Shown here piece after piece: positions 6,795-14,678 of a stretch of 33,408 nt of DNA; the first letter of the stretch is position 1, and each line of letters begins with the position of its first letter. The position numbers were made by a program, and so were the translations under genes. The notes below the pieces were generated by a model that saw nothing but the letters and a program-made list of their open reading frames with translations, ran no database searches and had not been told where the DNA came from. This DNA is from Promethearchaeum sp. GTDB taxonomy: Archaea > Asgardarchaeota > Lokiarchaeia > Sigyniarchaeales > Promethearchaeaceae. The stretch is from NCBI GenBank assembly GCA_030612265.1, contig JAUWOE010000012.1, forward strand, positions 1 to 33,408. The letters run 5' to 3'.

Positions 6795-8546
6795 ATGCTT
6801 TGTTTGGGAATTGAATCGACTGCACATACATTTAGCGTTGGGATAATAAATGACCAGGGAAATATTTTAAGCCTTGTTTCAGATACATATAAACCCCAAA
6901 CCGGAGGCTTAAAACCAGTTGATGTTGTCGAACATCATTATATGGTATTTAATAGAGTTTTAAAACAATCAATTTCAAGAGCGAATATCAAATTTACTAA
7001 TTTGGATTTAATCGCATTCAGTCAAGGGCCAGGTTTGGGACCTTGTTTACGTGTTGGAGCAGCGATCGCACGTTCTTTATCATTAAAGTTAAAAATTCCT
7101 ATAGTAGGTGTAAATCACTGCATCGCTCACGTAGAAATTGGGCGACTCCTTTGTAAAGTAGATGATCCTGTTATAGTTTATGTTTCAGGGGGAAATACTA
7201 TAATAAGCGCTTTTGATTCAGGTATGTATCAAGTGTTTGGAGAAACATTAGATTTAGCAATAGGTAACATGATCGATATGGTTGCTAGAGATCATGGGAT
7301 TCCTCATCCTGGTGGCCCTAGACTCGAAAAAATTGCTAAGGGTGGAACTAATTATATTAATCTACCGTATATTGTTAAGGGAATGGACCTCTCATTTTCT
7401 GGGCTTTACACTGCAATTTGGAAACAAGCACAAGTACAAGAAAAAACCAATGAAATAAATAAGGATAGTCAAGAAGATCTTTTCTATTCTCTTCAAGAGA
7501 CTGCATTTTCAATGTTAGCTGAAGTTTCTGAAAGAGCAATTGCGCATACTGAGAAAAATTCTGTTTTATTAACTGGTGGTGTAGCTGCAAATAAGAGACT
7601 GCAAGAAATGCTTTTATATATTAGTAATGAGCATAATATTGAGTTTCATGTTGTACCTCAAGAACTTGCAGGCGATAATGGAGCAATGATTGCATGGACA
7701 GGTATTTTACAATTTAAGTCTTCAAATCCCGTGGAAATTTCCGAAACAAAAATCTTACCCAAGTGGAGAATGGATGATGTTTCTATTCCTTGGCGTACTA
7801 ATAAGGAATATAATGTTCATGAAGTTCATAAAGAAAAAACTAAAATTGTTTTAAATAAGTCTGATAAGAAATTATTACAAAATCTCAATATTCAAGGGGA
7901 AATAATACGACGTGGTGCAGAAGCAGTTCTAATTCACTCAAAATGGTTTAATCGCGATGTTTTAATTAAGTATCGACTTCCAAAAAACTATAGAATCAAT
8001 GAGATTGATAAAAAACTAAGAATTTCACGCACAATTAAAGAGGCACGAACTTTAATAGAATTATTCAAATTTGGGATCCCAGTTCCATCTATATATGAAA
8101 TAAATCCTGCTATGGGATTAATTGTGATGCAATATATCAGTGGAAATAGATTAAAAGATGTCATTCCAAATTTATCAGATAAAGAACTTGGAAAAATTTT
8201 TAGAGAAATTGGGTTTTGGTTGGCAAAAATTCACCAAAATGACAGAATGCATGGAGATCTGACTACATCAAATATCATTTATACGGCGAATCGTGAATTA
8301 TTTTTCATAGATTTTGGTTTAACTGAGAGTTCTATTGGAATTGAAGAGAAAGCAATGGATTTACATCTATTTAAGCGAGTTATAAGCAGCACTCATGGTA
8401 AATATTTTCCAGATCTTTACGATCAATTCATTCAAGGTTATTCTGAAGTAGAAAAAAAAGATCAGAGTGAAATTATTTCAAGAATTAATCAAATTGAACT
8501 TCGCGGTAGATACAATATTGAAAGAAAGAAATCAAACGCGTTTTGA
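6795..8546 (+). CDS. kae1-bud32: Kae1-Bud32 fusion: KEOPS tRNA threonylcarbamoyltransferase with its kinase/ATPase
   Basis: Kae1 transfers threonylcarbamoyl to A37 of ANN-decoding tRNAs (t6A); Bud32 is the small atypical kinase/ATPase that activates it within KEOPS. Residues 1-330 are Kae1: the LGIESTAHTFSVGII phosphate-binding start, the metal pair H108/H112 in NHCIAHVE, VSGGNT, LAIGNMIDMVARDHG, and AGDNGAMIAWTG near 300. Residues about 365-583 are Bud32: the GAEAVL glycine-loop equivalent, the lysine of DVLIKYRLPKNYR, the catalytic HGDLTTSN and DFG, and a basic RGRYNIERKK tail. Fusion in one chain occurs in many archaea (Methanocaldococcus MJ1130, haloarchaea). A strong ribosome site (aggaggg) precedes the ATG. 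Complete, no anomalies. Confidence 0.97.
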   Translation: MLCLGIESTAHTFSVGIINDQGNILSLVSDTYKPQTGGLKPVDVVEHHYMVFNRVLKQSISRANIKFTNLDLIAFSQGPGLGPCLRVGAAIARSLSLKLKIPIVGVNHCIAHVEIGRLLCKVDDPVIVYVSGGNTIISAFDSGMYQVFGETLDLAIGNMIDMVARDHGIPHPGGPRLEKIAKGGTNYINLPYIVKGMDLSFSGLYTAIWKQAQVQEKTNEINKDSQEDLFYSLQETAFSMLAEVSERAIAHTEKNSVLLTGGVAANKRLQEMLLYISNEHNIEFHVVPQELAGDNGAMIAWTGILQFKSSNPVEISETKILPKWRMDDVSIPWRTNKEYNVHEVHKEKTKIVLNKSDKKLLQNLNIQGEIIRRGAEAVLIHSKWFNRDVLIKYRLPKNYRINEIDKKLRISRTIKEARTLIELFKFGIPVPSIYEINPAMGLIVMQYISGNRLKDVIPNLSDKELGKIFREIGFWLAKIHQNDRMHGDLTTSNIIYTANRELFFIDFGLTESSIGIEEKAMDLHLFKRVISSTHGKYFPDLYDQFIQGYSEVEKKDQSEIISRINQIELRGRYNIERKKSNAF

Positions 8547-8745
8547 TTACATCCTTGATTTATGCAATTATTTTAAGTCAACATGATTTATATCTCCAAG
8601 TTTTCAACTTGTAGTAATTATTAAAAATCAACTCGTTTTATTCTTTTTTTCCTTCTTCAATTTCAGTCCCTTTTAATATTTAAATTGCAAAAAATTCTAA
8701 TGCAATTGATTTTTAACAACTTCATATTAGATAGAGGGAAAATCT

Positions 8746-9366
8746 GTGAGAGAAATCATAATAATTCAACATTGCCAATCGGAGCATCATATAAATGAGA
8801 TGTCAGGAGGGTGGACGGATACTCCCCTTACTGAATTAGGGAAAAAACAAGCAAATCTCATAGGTCTAAGATTAAAAAGGGAATTAAAAGGAAAAGAATT
8901 TGTAATATATTCTTCAGACTTAAAAAGAGCTTGGCAAACTGCAGAAATTGTTGGAGACCATTTGAATTTAATTATTGTTCCTGAAAAAAACCTACGTGAA
9001 ATAAATACAGGTGTCGCAGCAGGAAAAACCAAAAAATGGGCTAAAGCAAATAGAAATCCCAGAGAAGAAAATAAATTTGATTTTGATTATCAAGAATTTC
9101 AAAATGGTGAGACTTGGAGGCAATTCTCAAATAGAGTAGGCTCTTGTATGGAAAAAATAGAAGAATCAGAACAAAAGAATTTAATTATTGTCACCCATGG
9201 TGGAACTTTAGGTTTTATAATTGCTTGGTGGATGAATTTTGAAATTCATATGCATTCTAAATCTTATTTTTCAGCTTCACCAGCAAGTATATCATTACTA
9301 CAAGAAACTAATGATAAACGGCATATTTTAAGAAAATTAAATGATACAGCACATCTGAATTTTTAA
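8746..9366 (+). CDS. Histidine phosphatase (phosphoglycerate-mutase-like) protein
   Basis: 206 residues, GTG start with agaggg as ribosome site. The fold of the branch-1 histidine phosphatases is clear: N-terminal IIIIQHCQSEHH with H9 as the phospho-accepting histidine, GGWTDTPLTELGKKQA, YSSDLKRAWQTAEI (conserved arginine), an LREINTGVAAG acidic segment, and IIVTHGGTLGF with the second histidine. The usual R-H-G is Q-H-C here, a variant I also associate with a distinct subgroup carrying the HCQSEHH..GGWTDTPLT motif. The substrate cannot be told from sequence; these enzymes dephosphorylate small phosphometabolites. It stands alone, with spacers on both sides. Confidence 0.88.
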   Translation: MREIIIIQHCQSEHHINEMSGGWTDTPLTELGKKQANLIGLRLKRELKGKEFVIYSSDLKRAWQTAEIVGDHLNLIIVPEKNLREINTGVAAGKTKKWAKANRNPREENKFDFDYQEFQNGETWRQFSNRVGSCMEKIEESEQKNLIIVTHGGTLGFIIAWWMNFEIHMHSKSYFSASPASISLLQETNDKRHILRKLNDTAHLNF

Positions 9367-9800
9367 TAGTGCCATCTGAAACCAAAATTAATCTATTTTT
9401 GAGACAAATGCATCTATCCCAAGAAATTTTTTATAGGTAGTTATCTTAACTTTAACATAACAAATGATTACTACAACATCCCAACTATAGCGTGGGGCGA
9501 GGGGAACTCGCACTCTGGTTAGATTTTATCTATTAAGTTAAGTTAGATTTGTATAGAAAGCATATATATTAATAGAATATAATGGGAGTGAGTAGTAATT
9601 ATTGTGAGTCAATTTTCTTTTATTTCATCTTGATTTTACGAGAGAACTTGACTTTTAGAAACTTTTTCTCTTCTTTCACACAATTTCAAGATATCTGCTC
9701 TGATCCTTTTCGTATGTTTTTCTCTACCCAATTCTAACCTCAACCATTCAAATTTTTTTTCAATAACCAAATTCAAACCACATGTATAGGAGAAATACAA
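9367..9800 (+). other. 434-base intergenic region with a GC-rich hairpin
   Basis: No coding frame of interest. Most is AT-rich, but 9491-9520 is a GC-rich island holding a perfect hairpin, GCGAG (9497-9501), loop GGGAA, CTCGC (9507-9511). TATA-like elements occur around 9560-9585 (atatatattaatag, aatataat). The GTPase ribosome site (taggagaa) is at 9786-9793. A small RNA or a decayed RNA gene is possible; nothing matches a tRNA. Confidence 0.35.
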
Positions 9801-10787
9801 ATGAACGCATACAGGAAACTACGTTGGTACCGCTTCGATGTTGCACGCCGTATCAGAAATTTAGAAGGTCCCGAATTAATACAAGTATTAGAAGAAATTC
9901 TGGAAGATATTAAAACTAAAAAATATGATAAGTTTGGCATCTTTCGCCAGTTCATGACGCAAATTGAAGATGTTATCTTAGAAACTAAAACAAAACCGAA
10001 ATCCAAATCTCGTGAATATGATCCATTTCAGATTAAACGCTCAGGTGATGGACGTATTGTTTTATTTGGATTATCAAATGTGGGGAAAAGCACCCTTATG
10101 AATGCAATTACTAATTCACAAGTCAAAACTGGGAATTATTTACATACCACACGAACAGCTTTAGGCGGAACGTGTGAATATGATTCTGTTAGAATCCAAT
10201 TAATTGATGTTCCAGGATTTATTGATTATCGGGCTGATTGGAGGATAAGTACCCAAATTTTACGAATTGCTAGGACTTGTGATGCTATTTTAATGGTCAT
10301 TGATCTTTCTTTGGATGTGTTAAAACAATATTCCTTCTTAATAAGTCAATTAGAAAAAGCGAAGATTATGAATGGGTGTTTATCCCCTTATAAAATCGGA
10401 ATTGTGGCCACCAAGGGTGATTTACCCAAATCTCGCCTGAATTTTGAGATTTTACAAAAAAAAACCAATTTTGACATTTTCCCGATATCCAGTGAAAACC
10501 CCACATCTCTGGAACAATTGAAGCACTATTTATTTCAGCTCTTGGAGGTGATTCGAATTTATACCAAAGCCCCGCATTCTAAAGTAGATTACTCTGATCC
10601 CATCATCTGCCCCGAAGGAGTGACGATCGATGAGATTTCAGGAAAAATTCACAAAGATTTCCAAAAAAATTTTCATTTTGCAAAAGTATGGGGTGATTCG
10701 GTCGAATTTGATGGACAACATGTTGGAAGGTCACATGAATTGAAGGATAAAGATGTTATCGAGATTATTTTAAATAAATTACTTTAA
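9801..10787 (+). CDS. TGS-domain GTPase, divergent DRG/Obg-like
   Basis: 328 residues. An N-terminal helical region (1-75, basic and acidic) leads to a G domain with G1 GLSNVGKST (90-98), G3 DVPG (136-139) and G4 TKGD (204-207). A C-terminal TGS domain follows (about 255-328: IRIYTKAPHSKVDYSDPIIC, then the GVTIDEISGKIHKDF pattern). DRG and Obg proteins bind ribosomes or tRNA and act in translation or ribosome assembly. This one is shorter than archaeal DRG (about 370) and lacks the usual GFPSVGKST wording, so it is a divergent paralogue rather than canonical DRG. Convergent with the HEAT-repeat gene; a 62-base AT-rich gap with poly-A/T runs separates them. Confidence 0.88.
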   Translation: MNAYRKLRWYRFDVARRIRNLEGPELIQVLEEILEDIKTKKYDKFGIFRQFMTQIEDVILETKTKPKSKSREYDPFQIKRSGDGRIVLFGLSNVGKSTLMNAITNSQVKTGNYLHTTRTALGGTCEYDSVRIQLIDVPGFIDYRADWRISTQILRIARTCDAILMVIDLSLDVLKQYSFLISQLEKAKIMNGCLSPYKIGIVATKGDLPKSRLNFEILQKKTNFDIFPISSENPTSLEQLKHYLFQLLEVIRIYTKAPHSKVDYSDPIICPEGVTIDEISGKIHKDFQKNFHFAKVWGDSVEFDGQHVGRSHELKDKDVIEIILNKLL

Positions 10788-10849
10788 AAAGAGCAAAAAT
10801 TCAATTGTAAAAAAAAAAATGTAAATATAAATATAATTTCCTTATTTTT

Positions 10850-11653
10850 TCACTCGTTTTCTTCTGAATCATTGGATTCGGGTTTTTCTGATAACTCAGT
10901 ACTGGATTCTTCTGATGATTTTAAAGAACGGTTATCTATCATAAACTTTATCCACTGTTTGATTGAGGATTCTCCCCCAGAAATCAGGTCAGAAATATCA
11001 ACAGAATCTGTCTCGCTCTCTCCATCAAGCGCATCGCTCCCAATTCTCACATTCCATTTTTCAGTTAGCTTTTCTATAGCCTGTGTGCCAATTTTTGCAA
11101 GCCCCCAGATAGCACTTTCTCTCATATTTTTATCTGGATCTTCTATCAAGCCAATTAAACCACTTATAGATGGTGTTCCGACTTTAGATAATGCCCATAC
11201 TGCGCTAGCTCTTACATCTTTAACTGGACTATTTAAAACTTCTAATAACGGGTCAACTACTATATTTCCCATCTTGCTCAAACTCCAAACGGCACTCGCA
11301 CGAACATCTTTTGAAATATTTCCGAGAGCTTTAATTAGTGGTTGAATCGATGGTTTTCCAATTCTATTCAAAGCTTGGGCTGAACTCTTTCTAACATCAG
11401 GTGAATCATCCCCTAATGCTTCAACTAGATGCTCAACTGAGTCTGGATCTCCCATTTTTCCAAGTATGTAGCAGGAAATTCTACGGTATGATGAATCATC
11501 ATTATTTAAAAGGTTGGTTACAGGTTCTAATGCGTCTTTTCCTAATCTTGCTAACATGTTAGCAGCGTCGAGCCGGGCTTTAGTATTGCGATCGCCCAAA
11601 CGAGTGATTAACTCACTAATTTCGTTATTTTTATCCAAAAAAATCATCCTCAA
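10850..11653 (-). CDS. HEAT-repeat (PBS-lyase-type) protein
   Basis: 267 residues, mostly six HEAT-like repeats of about 31 residues (about 8-200). Each follows the pattern xPLxxxLxxxxxDVRxSAxWALxKxG; examples are DVRASAVWSLSKMGN and DVRASAVWALSKVGT. An acidic, serine-rich tail (ESETD, SSEESSTELSEKPESNDSEENE) follows and is probably disordered. Such short repeats form a superhelical protein-binding scaffold; the partner is unknown. The start is uncertain: TTG 11653, ATG 11647, or a TTG at 11638 that has the best-placed ribosome site (gagg, nine bases before). It lies 34 bases downstream of the HAD phosphatase and is probably in the same transcript. Confidence 0.85.
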   Translation of the reverse strand: MRMIFLDKNNEISELITRLGDRNTKARLDAANMLARLGKDALEPVTNLLNNDDSSYRRISCYILGKMGDPDSVEHLVEALGDDSPDVRKSSAQALNRIGKPSIQPLIKALGNISKDVRASAVWSLSKMGNIVVDPLLEVLNSPVKDVRASAVWALSKVGTPSISGLIGLIEDPDKNMRESAIWGLAKIGTQAIEKLTEKWNVRIGSDALDGESETDSVDISDLISGGESSIKQWIKFMIDNRSLKSSEESSTELSEKPESNDSEENE

Positions 11654-11687
11654 AAAAGTTAAAAATTTTTTCTAACTTTTAAAAACC

Positions 11688-12554
11688 TTAATTACTAAAA
11701 AAAGTTCTCTTTATAAGCTCATCAAGATTGGTAAAAAAATGGGTTGGGTGTTGTTCTTTAGGTGCTTTTAAGAGATCTTGTCTATTATTTATTCCTGTTT
11801 CAACTGCAATTGTGGTGATTCCAGCGCGATTTCCACCAAGAATATCCGTGTTTAAACGATCTCCAATTAATACTGCTTCATCAGGCAACATTTTATTGAT
11901 TCTAAGAATTGAAAGAATACCATCTGGATTAGGTTTACCAAATATGTTTTCGGGTTTCTCATTTAGTGCAGTAGATAAAAATGCAACTATTGCACCAGTT
12001 CCCGGCCATAATTGATTATTCGGTGCGGGAAATGACGCGTCATCATTAGTTGCATAAAATTTTGCTCCATTTTTTATCAAAGTCATAGCAGTACGAAATT
12101 TATTATAGGTTACTTTTCTATCCCAACCTACAACAACCAAGTCCGCTTCAACATTGATTGGAATCGATTCTTTATTCTCAAGATCAGGGAATTCTTCATT
12201 AAGAATTTTAAACCCTTCCAATTTTAATTCTGATATTAGTCCCTCTTCTCCAATAACAAATATTTTTGCTGATGGATATAAATGCGAAAGAATTTTGGCA
12301 GTCAAGTACCCGGATGTAAATATATCTTTGATTTCACAGCTGATTCCTAACTGAGATAGTAATTCCTTATAAGATTTTCTTGATTTTGAGGAATTATTGG
12401 TTAAAAAAACCACTTGCTTTCCGAGTGTGCTAAGTTTCTGGACCGCTCTTATCCCTGATGGGATAGGTTCCATAGAATTCCATAGAATTCCATCCATATC
12501 AAAGATGAAAAGGTTCTTATTTTTGAGTAAAGATAAATCTTTATATTCTGGCAT
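11688..12554 (-). CDS. HAD-superfamily phosphatase, subfamily IIA (NagD / 4-nitrophenylphosphatase type)
   Basis: 288 residues. HAD motif I is FDMDGILWN, with nucleophile D19 and acid/base D21; motif II VVFLTNNSS; motif III/IV GKPNPDGI (the lysine) and LIGDRLNTDILGGNRAGI with the metal-binding aspartate. The C2A cap of the NagD family lies between. Relatives hydrolyse phosphoglycolate, p-nitrophenyl phosphate, nucleotides or sugar phosphates; sequence alone does not fix the substrate. The length is typical (250-290). First gene of a two-gene minus-strand unit with the HEAT-repeat protein. Confidence 0.92.
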   Translation of the reverse strand: MPEYKDLSLLKNKNLFIFDMDGILWNSMEPIPSGIRAVQKLSTLGKQVVFLTNNSSKSRKSYKELLSQLGISCEIKDIFTSGYLTAKILSHLYPSAKIFVIGEEGLISELKLEGFKILNEEFPDLENKESIPINVEADLVVVGWDRKVTYNKFRTAMTLIKNGAKFYATNDDASFPAPNNQLWPGTGAIVAFLSTALNEKPENIFGKPNPDGILSILRINKMLPDEAVLIGDRLNTDILGGNRAGITTIAVETGINNRQDLLKAPKEQHPTHFFTNLDELIKRTFFSN

Positions 12555-12865
12555 TTAATATTATCAATCTAAAATTGTTTTTAGAAGTTAAAATTTAATA
12601 TATCTCATCGAATTTGAAAATTATCTTATTTTACAGAATGGATTTAGAAATTTATTAAAAAAAATAACAAACTTTTATACTTAAGAATGATTAATTTTCT
12701 TAGGTAGGATTAGTAGTCTGCAATGAGAGCAGTAATTTTTAATAGAACATGTTTATTCTTGAATAAAATCTTCTTTTCATTAATTTAGTATTTCTTTGAT
12801 TCAAATTACCAATTTTATAACCATTCAAAAATTCCTTTGAAAAACAAATAAAATAAGTGAAAAAT
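12555..12865. promoter_or_regulatory. Divergent intergenic region between the HAD unit and the cold-shock gene
   Basis: About 310 bases, strongly AT-rich, no credible coding frame. It must hold two outward promoters and possibly a long 5' leader for the cold-shock mRNA, a common feature of bacterial csp genes. TATA-like stretches occur at about 12594-12603 (minus direction) and 12650-12680. I see no convincing hairpin. Confidence 0.35.
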
Positions 12866-13117
12866 ATGCCAACCGGTACAGTTAAATGGTTTAACGCCCG
12901 AAAAGGGTTTGGATTTATTACACCTGATGAAGGCGATAAGGACGTATTCGTCCACCACACAGCAATTAATACCAAGAATGACGAATTTGCAAATTTGAAT
13001 GAAAATGATAAGGTCGAATTCGATGTTAACCAAGGAGAGAAAGGATTGGAAGCAAAAAATGTAAATGTTACTGATGCTGCACCACCTCAATCTCGAGAAC
13101 GCCGCGATAGATATTAA
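12866..13117 (+). CDS. Cold-shock domain protein (CspA-like)
   Basis: 83 residues. A single cold-shock domain: [16 protein letters not shown] contains RNP1 (KGFGFI), and DVFVHH is RNP2; these aromatic residues stack on single-stranded RNA or DNA. A short basic tail, SRERRDRY, follows. The ATG at 12866 matches the universal MxxGTVKWFN start; the upstream GTG at 12857 probably belongs to the ribosome site (agtga). Cold-shock proteins are common in bacteria and patchy in archaea, so this gene was perhaps acquired. Acts as an RNA chaperone in the cytoplasm. Confidence 0.95.
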   Translation: MPTGTVKWFNARKGFGFITPDEGDKDVFVHHTAINTKNDEFANLNENDKVEFDVNQGEKGLEAKNVNVTDAAPPQSRERRDRY

Positions 13118-13118
13118 T

Positions 13119-13156
13119 CATTGAAAATCAATTTTTTTCTTTTTATTATTTTTTTG
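13119..13156 (+). terminator. Hairpin plus T-tract terminator after the cold-shock gene
   Basis: ATTGA (13120-13124), AAA, TCAAT (13128-13132) forms a short stem and runs directly into tttttttct and further T runs, just after the TAA. Confidence 0.5.
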
Positions 13157-13243
13157 TAAACCATCCCAATCCTCCCAATCCTAATATCGATAGATTTCAT
13201 TAGGCTTTTCTAAAAAATTTTAAGGTTTGAAAATTGAATTTAA

Positions 13244-14104
13244 GTGAGAATGAATAATATTCCAGATTCGTTTGATCAACTAAATTTAGATTTTTCAAAG
13301 TATATCCGTGAATTACAGCAAAAAAAAGCTCATCTATCAATTTTTTTATTAGTAGATCAGTTCATTTCAATTACGAAAATTTTCGGATTATCATCAGAGG
13401 AATATATCTATTTCCAAACGAAATACAGATCAAGTGAACTTTCCATCAAGGATTTAACACAAACAGAAATCGTTATGTACTTAAAGGAAATTATTGAGCG
13501 ATTAGAAAAAATTACCAAGAAAACTTTCAAAGCTGAACAATTAAAAAAAACATCATCCGACGATTGGGAGGATGAATCAGATTTTACAGAATTACAAAAG
13601 TTAAAGGATGACATTTCACAATTTCCTGATTTGATTGAAATTTTTAAAGAAACAATTGTTAACATTTCAGAAACATCAAGAGAAAATCTAAAAAAACCCC
13701 CCAAAGTTAAGCAAATTCTTAAATCTCAAGATGAAAATAAACCTACAGTGTCTGAACAAATCCAACATTCTCAAATTTCTCAAAAATCGCATACATTAAC
13801 ACCCATTCCGAAACGTCCTTCATCTGAGAAAACCGAAGATTGGGTTGAATGGTCATCCAAAACTTCGCCAATTAAACTATCAGTAAAGTCACAAAACGAA
13901 ACTATCGAACAAAATAATAAGAAAACCACAAAATCTGGTAAAGATGATCCCGATCTTATGAATATCCTTTCTGATTTTGACCAAAAATATAAGGGATCTA
14001 AGAATTCAGAAAATTCAGAAAATTCTGATAATTCTGTAGTTTCTTTAGAAGATCTTGCTTTTAAAAAAAAAGTTCCAAATTTTAAAGATAAGGACAATAA
14101 ATAA
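13244..14104 (+). CDS. Unknown protein with helical N-terminal domain and disordered C-terminal half
   Basis: Not recognised. 286 residues. Residues about 10-115 are predicted helical (FSKYIRELQQKKAHLSIFLL, ITKIFGLSSEEYIYFQTKYR, TEIVMYLKEIIERLEKITKK). The rest is rich in S, K, E, N and Q and probably disordered, with a short SENSENSDNS repeat and a conserved-looking end SLEDLAFKKKVPNFK. No signal peptide or membrane segment. A TATA-like element (aaaaaatttta, 13212-13222) sits about 27 bases before the GTG, suggesting a leaderless start at 13244; an ATG follows at 13250. It ends one base before the next gene, so the two are probably co-expressed; a membrane-linked adaptor role would be a guess. 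Confidence 0.65.
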   Translation: MRMNNIPDSFDQLNLDFSKYIRELQQKKAHLSIFLLVDQFISITKIFGLSSEEYIYFQTKYRSSELSIKDLTQTEIVMYLKEIIERLEKITKKTFKAEQLKKTSSDDWEDESDFTELQKLKDDISQFPDLIEIFKETIVNISETSRENLKKPPKVKQILKSQDENKPTVSEQIQHSQISQKSHTLTPIPKRPSSEKTEDWVEWSSKTSPIKLSVKSQNETIEQNNKKTTKSGKDDPDLMNILSDFDQKYKGSKNSENSENSDNSVVSLEDLAFKKKVPNFKDKDNK

Positions 14105-14105
14105 A

Positions 14106-14657
14106 ATGAACATCGAAAAATTGAAAAAAACACCGAAAACTTGGGTGATTCTCTTGATAACCTGCATTGGGTTGATCATCTTTCTTCTTATTAACCAGTT
14201 GATCTTTGCTTCCTTACCAATAGAAGTGCCAAGCTACGGCATTTTAGATTTTGAATTTGCATGGACAGCGAGTCAGATTTCCGTGATTTTTACAGCCTGG
14301 GGCTCTGATGGAATGACATTACATGCTAATGGGATTTATTGGGATTTTCTCTACATCCTTGGCTATGGAGCACTTATCGCGGGATTAATTCTCCTTATCT
14401 CCCGTAAACTTTCAGGAAAAATCCAACTCGTCGGGCTCTATCTGACTTTTACTCCCTTCTTAGCGGGGATTTTTGATTGTATTGAAAATATTCTTCTGCT
14501 TACTATGCTAAACAATCCTTCAGGATTTTCCCCGGTTATTCCTTTGATAGCGGGTATCATGGCTGTCATTAAATTCAGTATCCTTCTTATCGGGATTGGA
14601 TTTTTCTTGCTGGGTGTTTTCGTGTGGTTTGCAACTATGATAAAAAGTAGGAAATAG
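14106..14657 (+). CDS. Four-helix membrane protein of unknown function
   Basis: 183 residues from the ATG at 14106, one base after the preceding stop; a start at 14055 would lie inside the upstream gene and is rejected. Four hydrophobic segments: about 12-34 (WVILLITCIGLIIFLLINQL), 75-98, 105-130 and 150-175. A loop after the first segment contains the soluble-looking FEFAWTASQISVIFTAWG. No catalytic motif found. The spacing suggests translational coupling with the disordered protein upstream. Confidence 0.7.
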   Translation: MNIEKLKKTPKTWVILLITCIGLIIFLLINQLIFASLPIEVPSYGILDFEFAWTASQISVIFTAWGSDGMTLHANGIYWDFLYILGYGALIAGLILLISRKLSGKIQLVGLYLTFTPFLAGIFDCIENILLLTMLNNPSGFSPVIPLIAGIMAVIKFSILLIGIGFFLLGVFVWFATMIKSRK

Positions 14658-14678
14658 TTGGTTAACTATTTTTTTTTT
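14652..14678. terminator. Shared terminator hairpin overlapping both stop codons of convergent genes
   Basis: AAATAGTT (14652-14659), loop GGTT, AACTATTT (14664-14671) is a perfect eight-base stem followed by a T run to 14678. The plus-strand TAG (14655-14657) lies in the stem, and the minus-strand TAA (14664-14662) spans the loop-stem junction. Only four bases lie between the two coding regions. Confidence 0.55.

Noticed and set aside
9481-9520. Possible tRNA remnant
   Set aside because: There is a good hairpin, but no T-arm (TTCRA), no acceptor stem and no clover-leaf could be built.
12472-12500. Tandem repeat catagaattcca in the HAD gene
   Set aside because: It encodes the normal motif I region (DGILWNSMEP); the repeat is a coincidence of codons.
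14055-14105. Earlier ATG for the membrane protein
   Set aside because: It would overlap the preceding gene by 50 bases and add a lysine-rich stretch not expected before the first helix; ATG 14106 follows the upstream stop directly.
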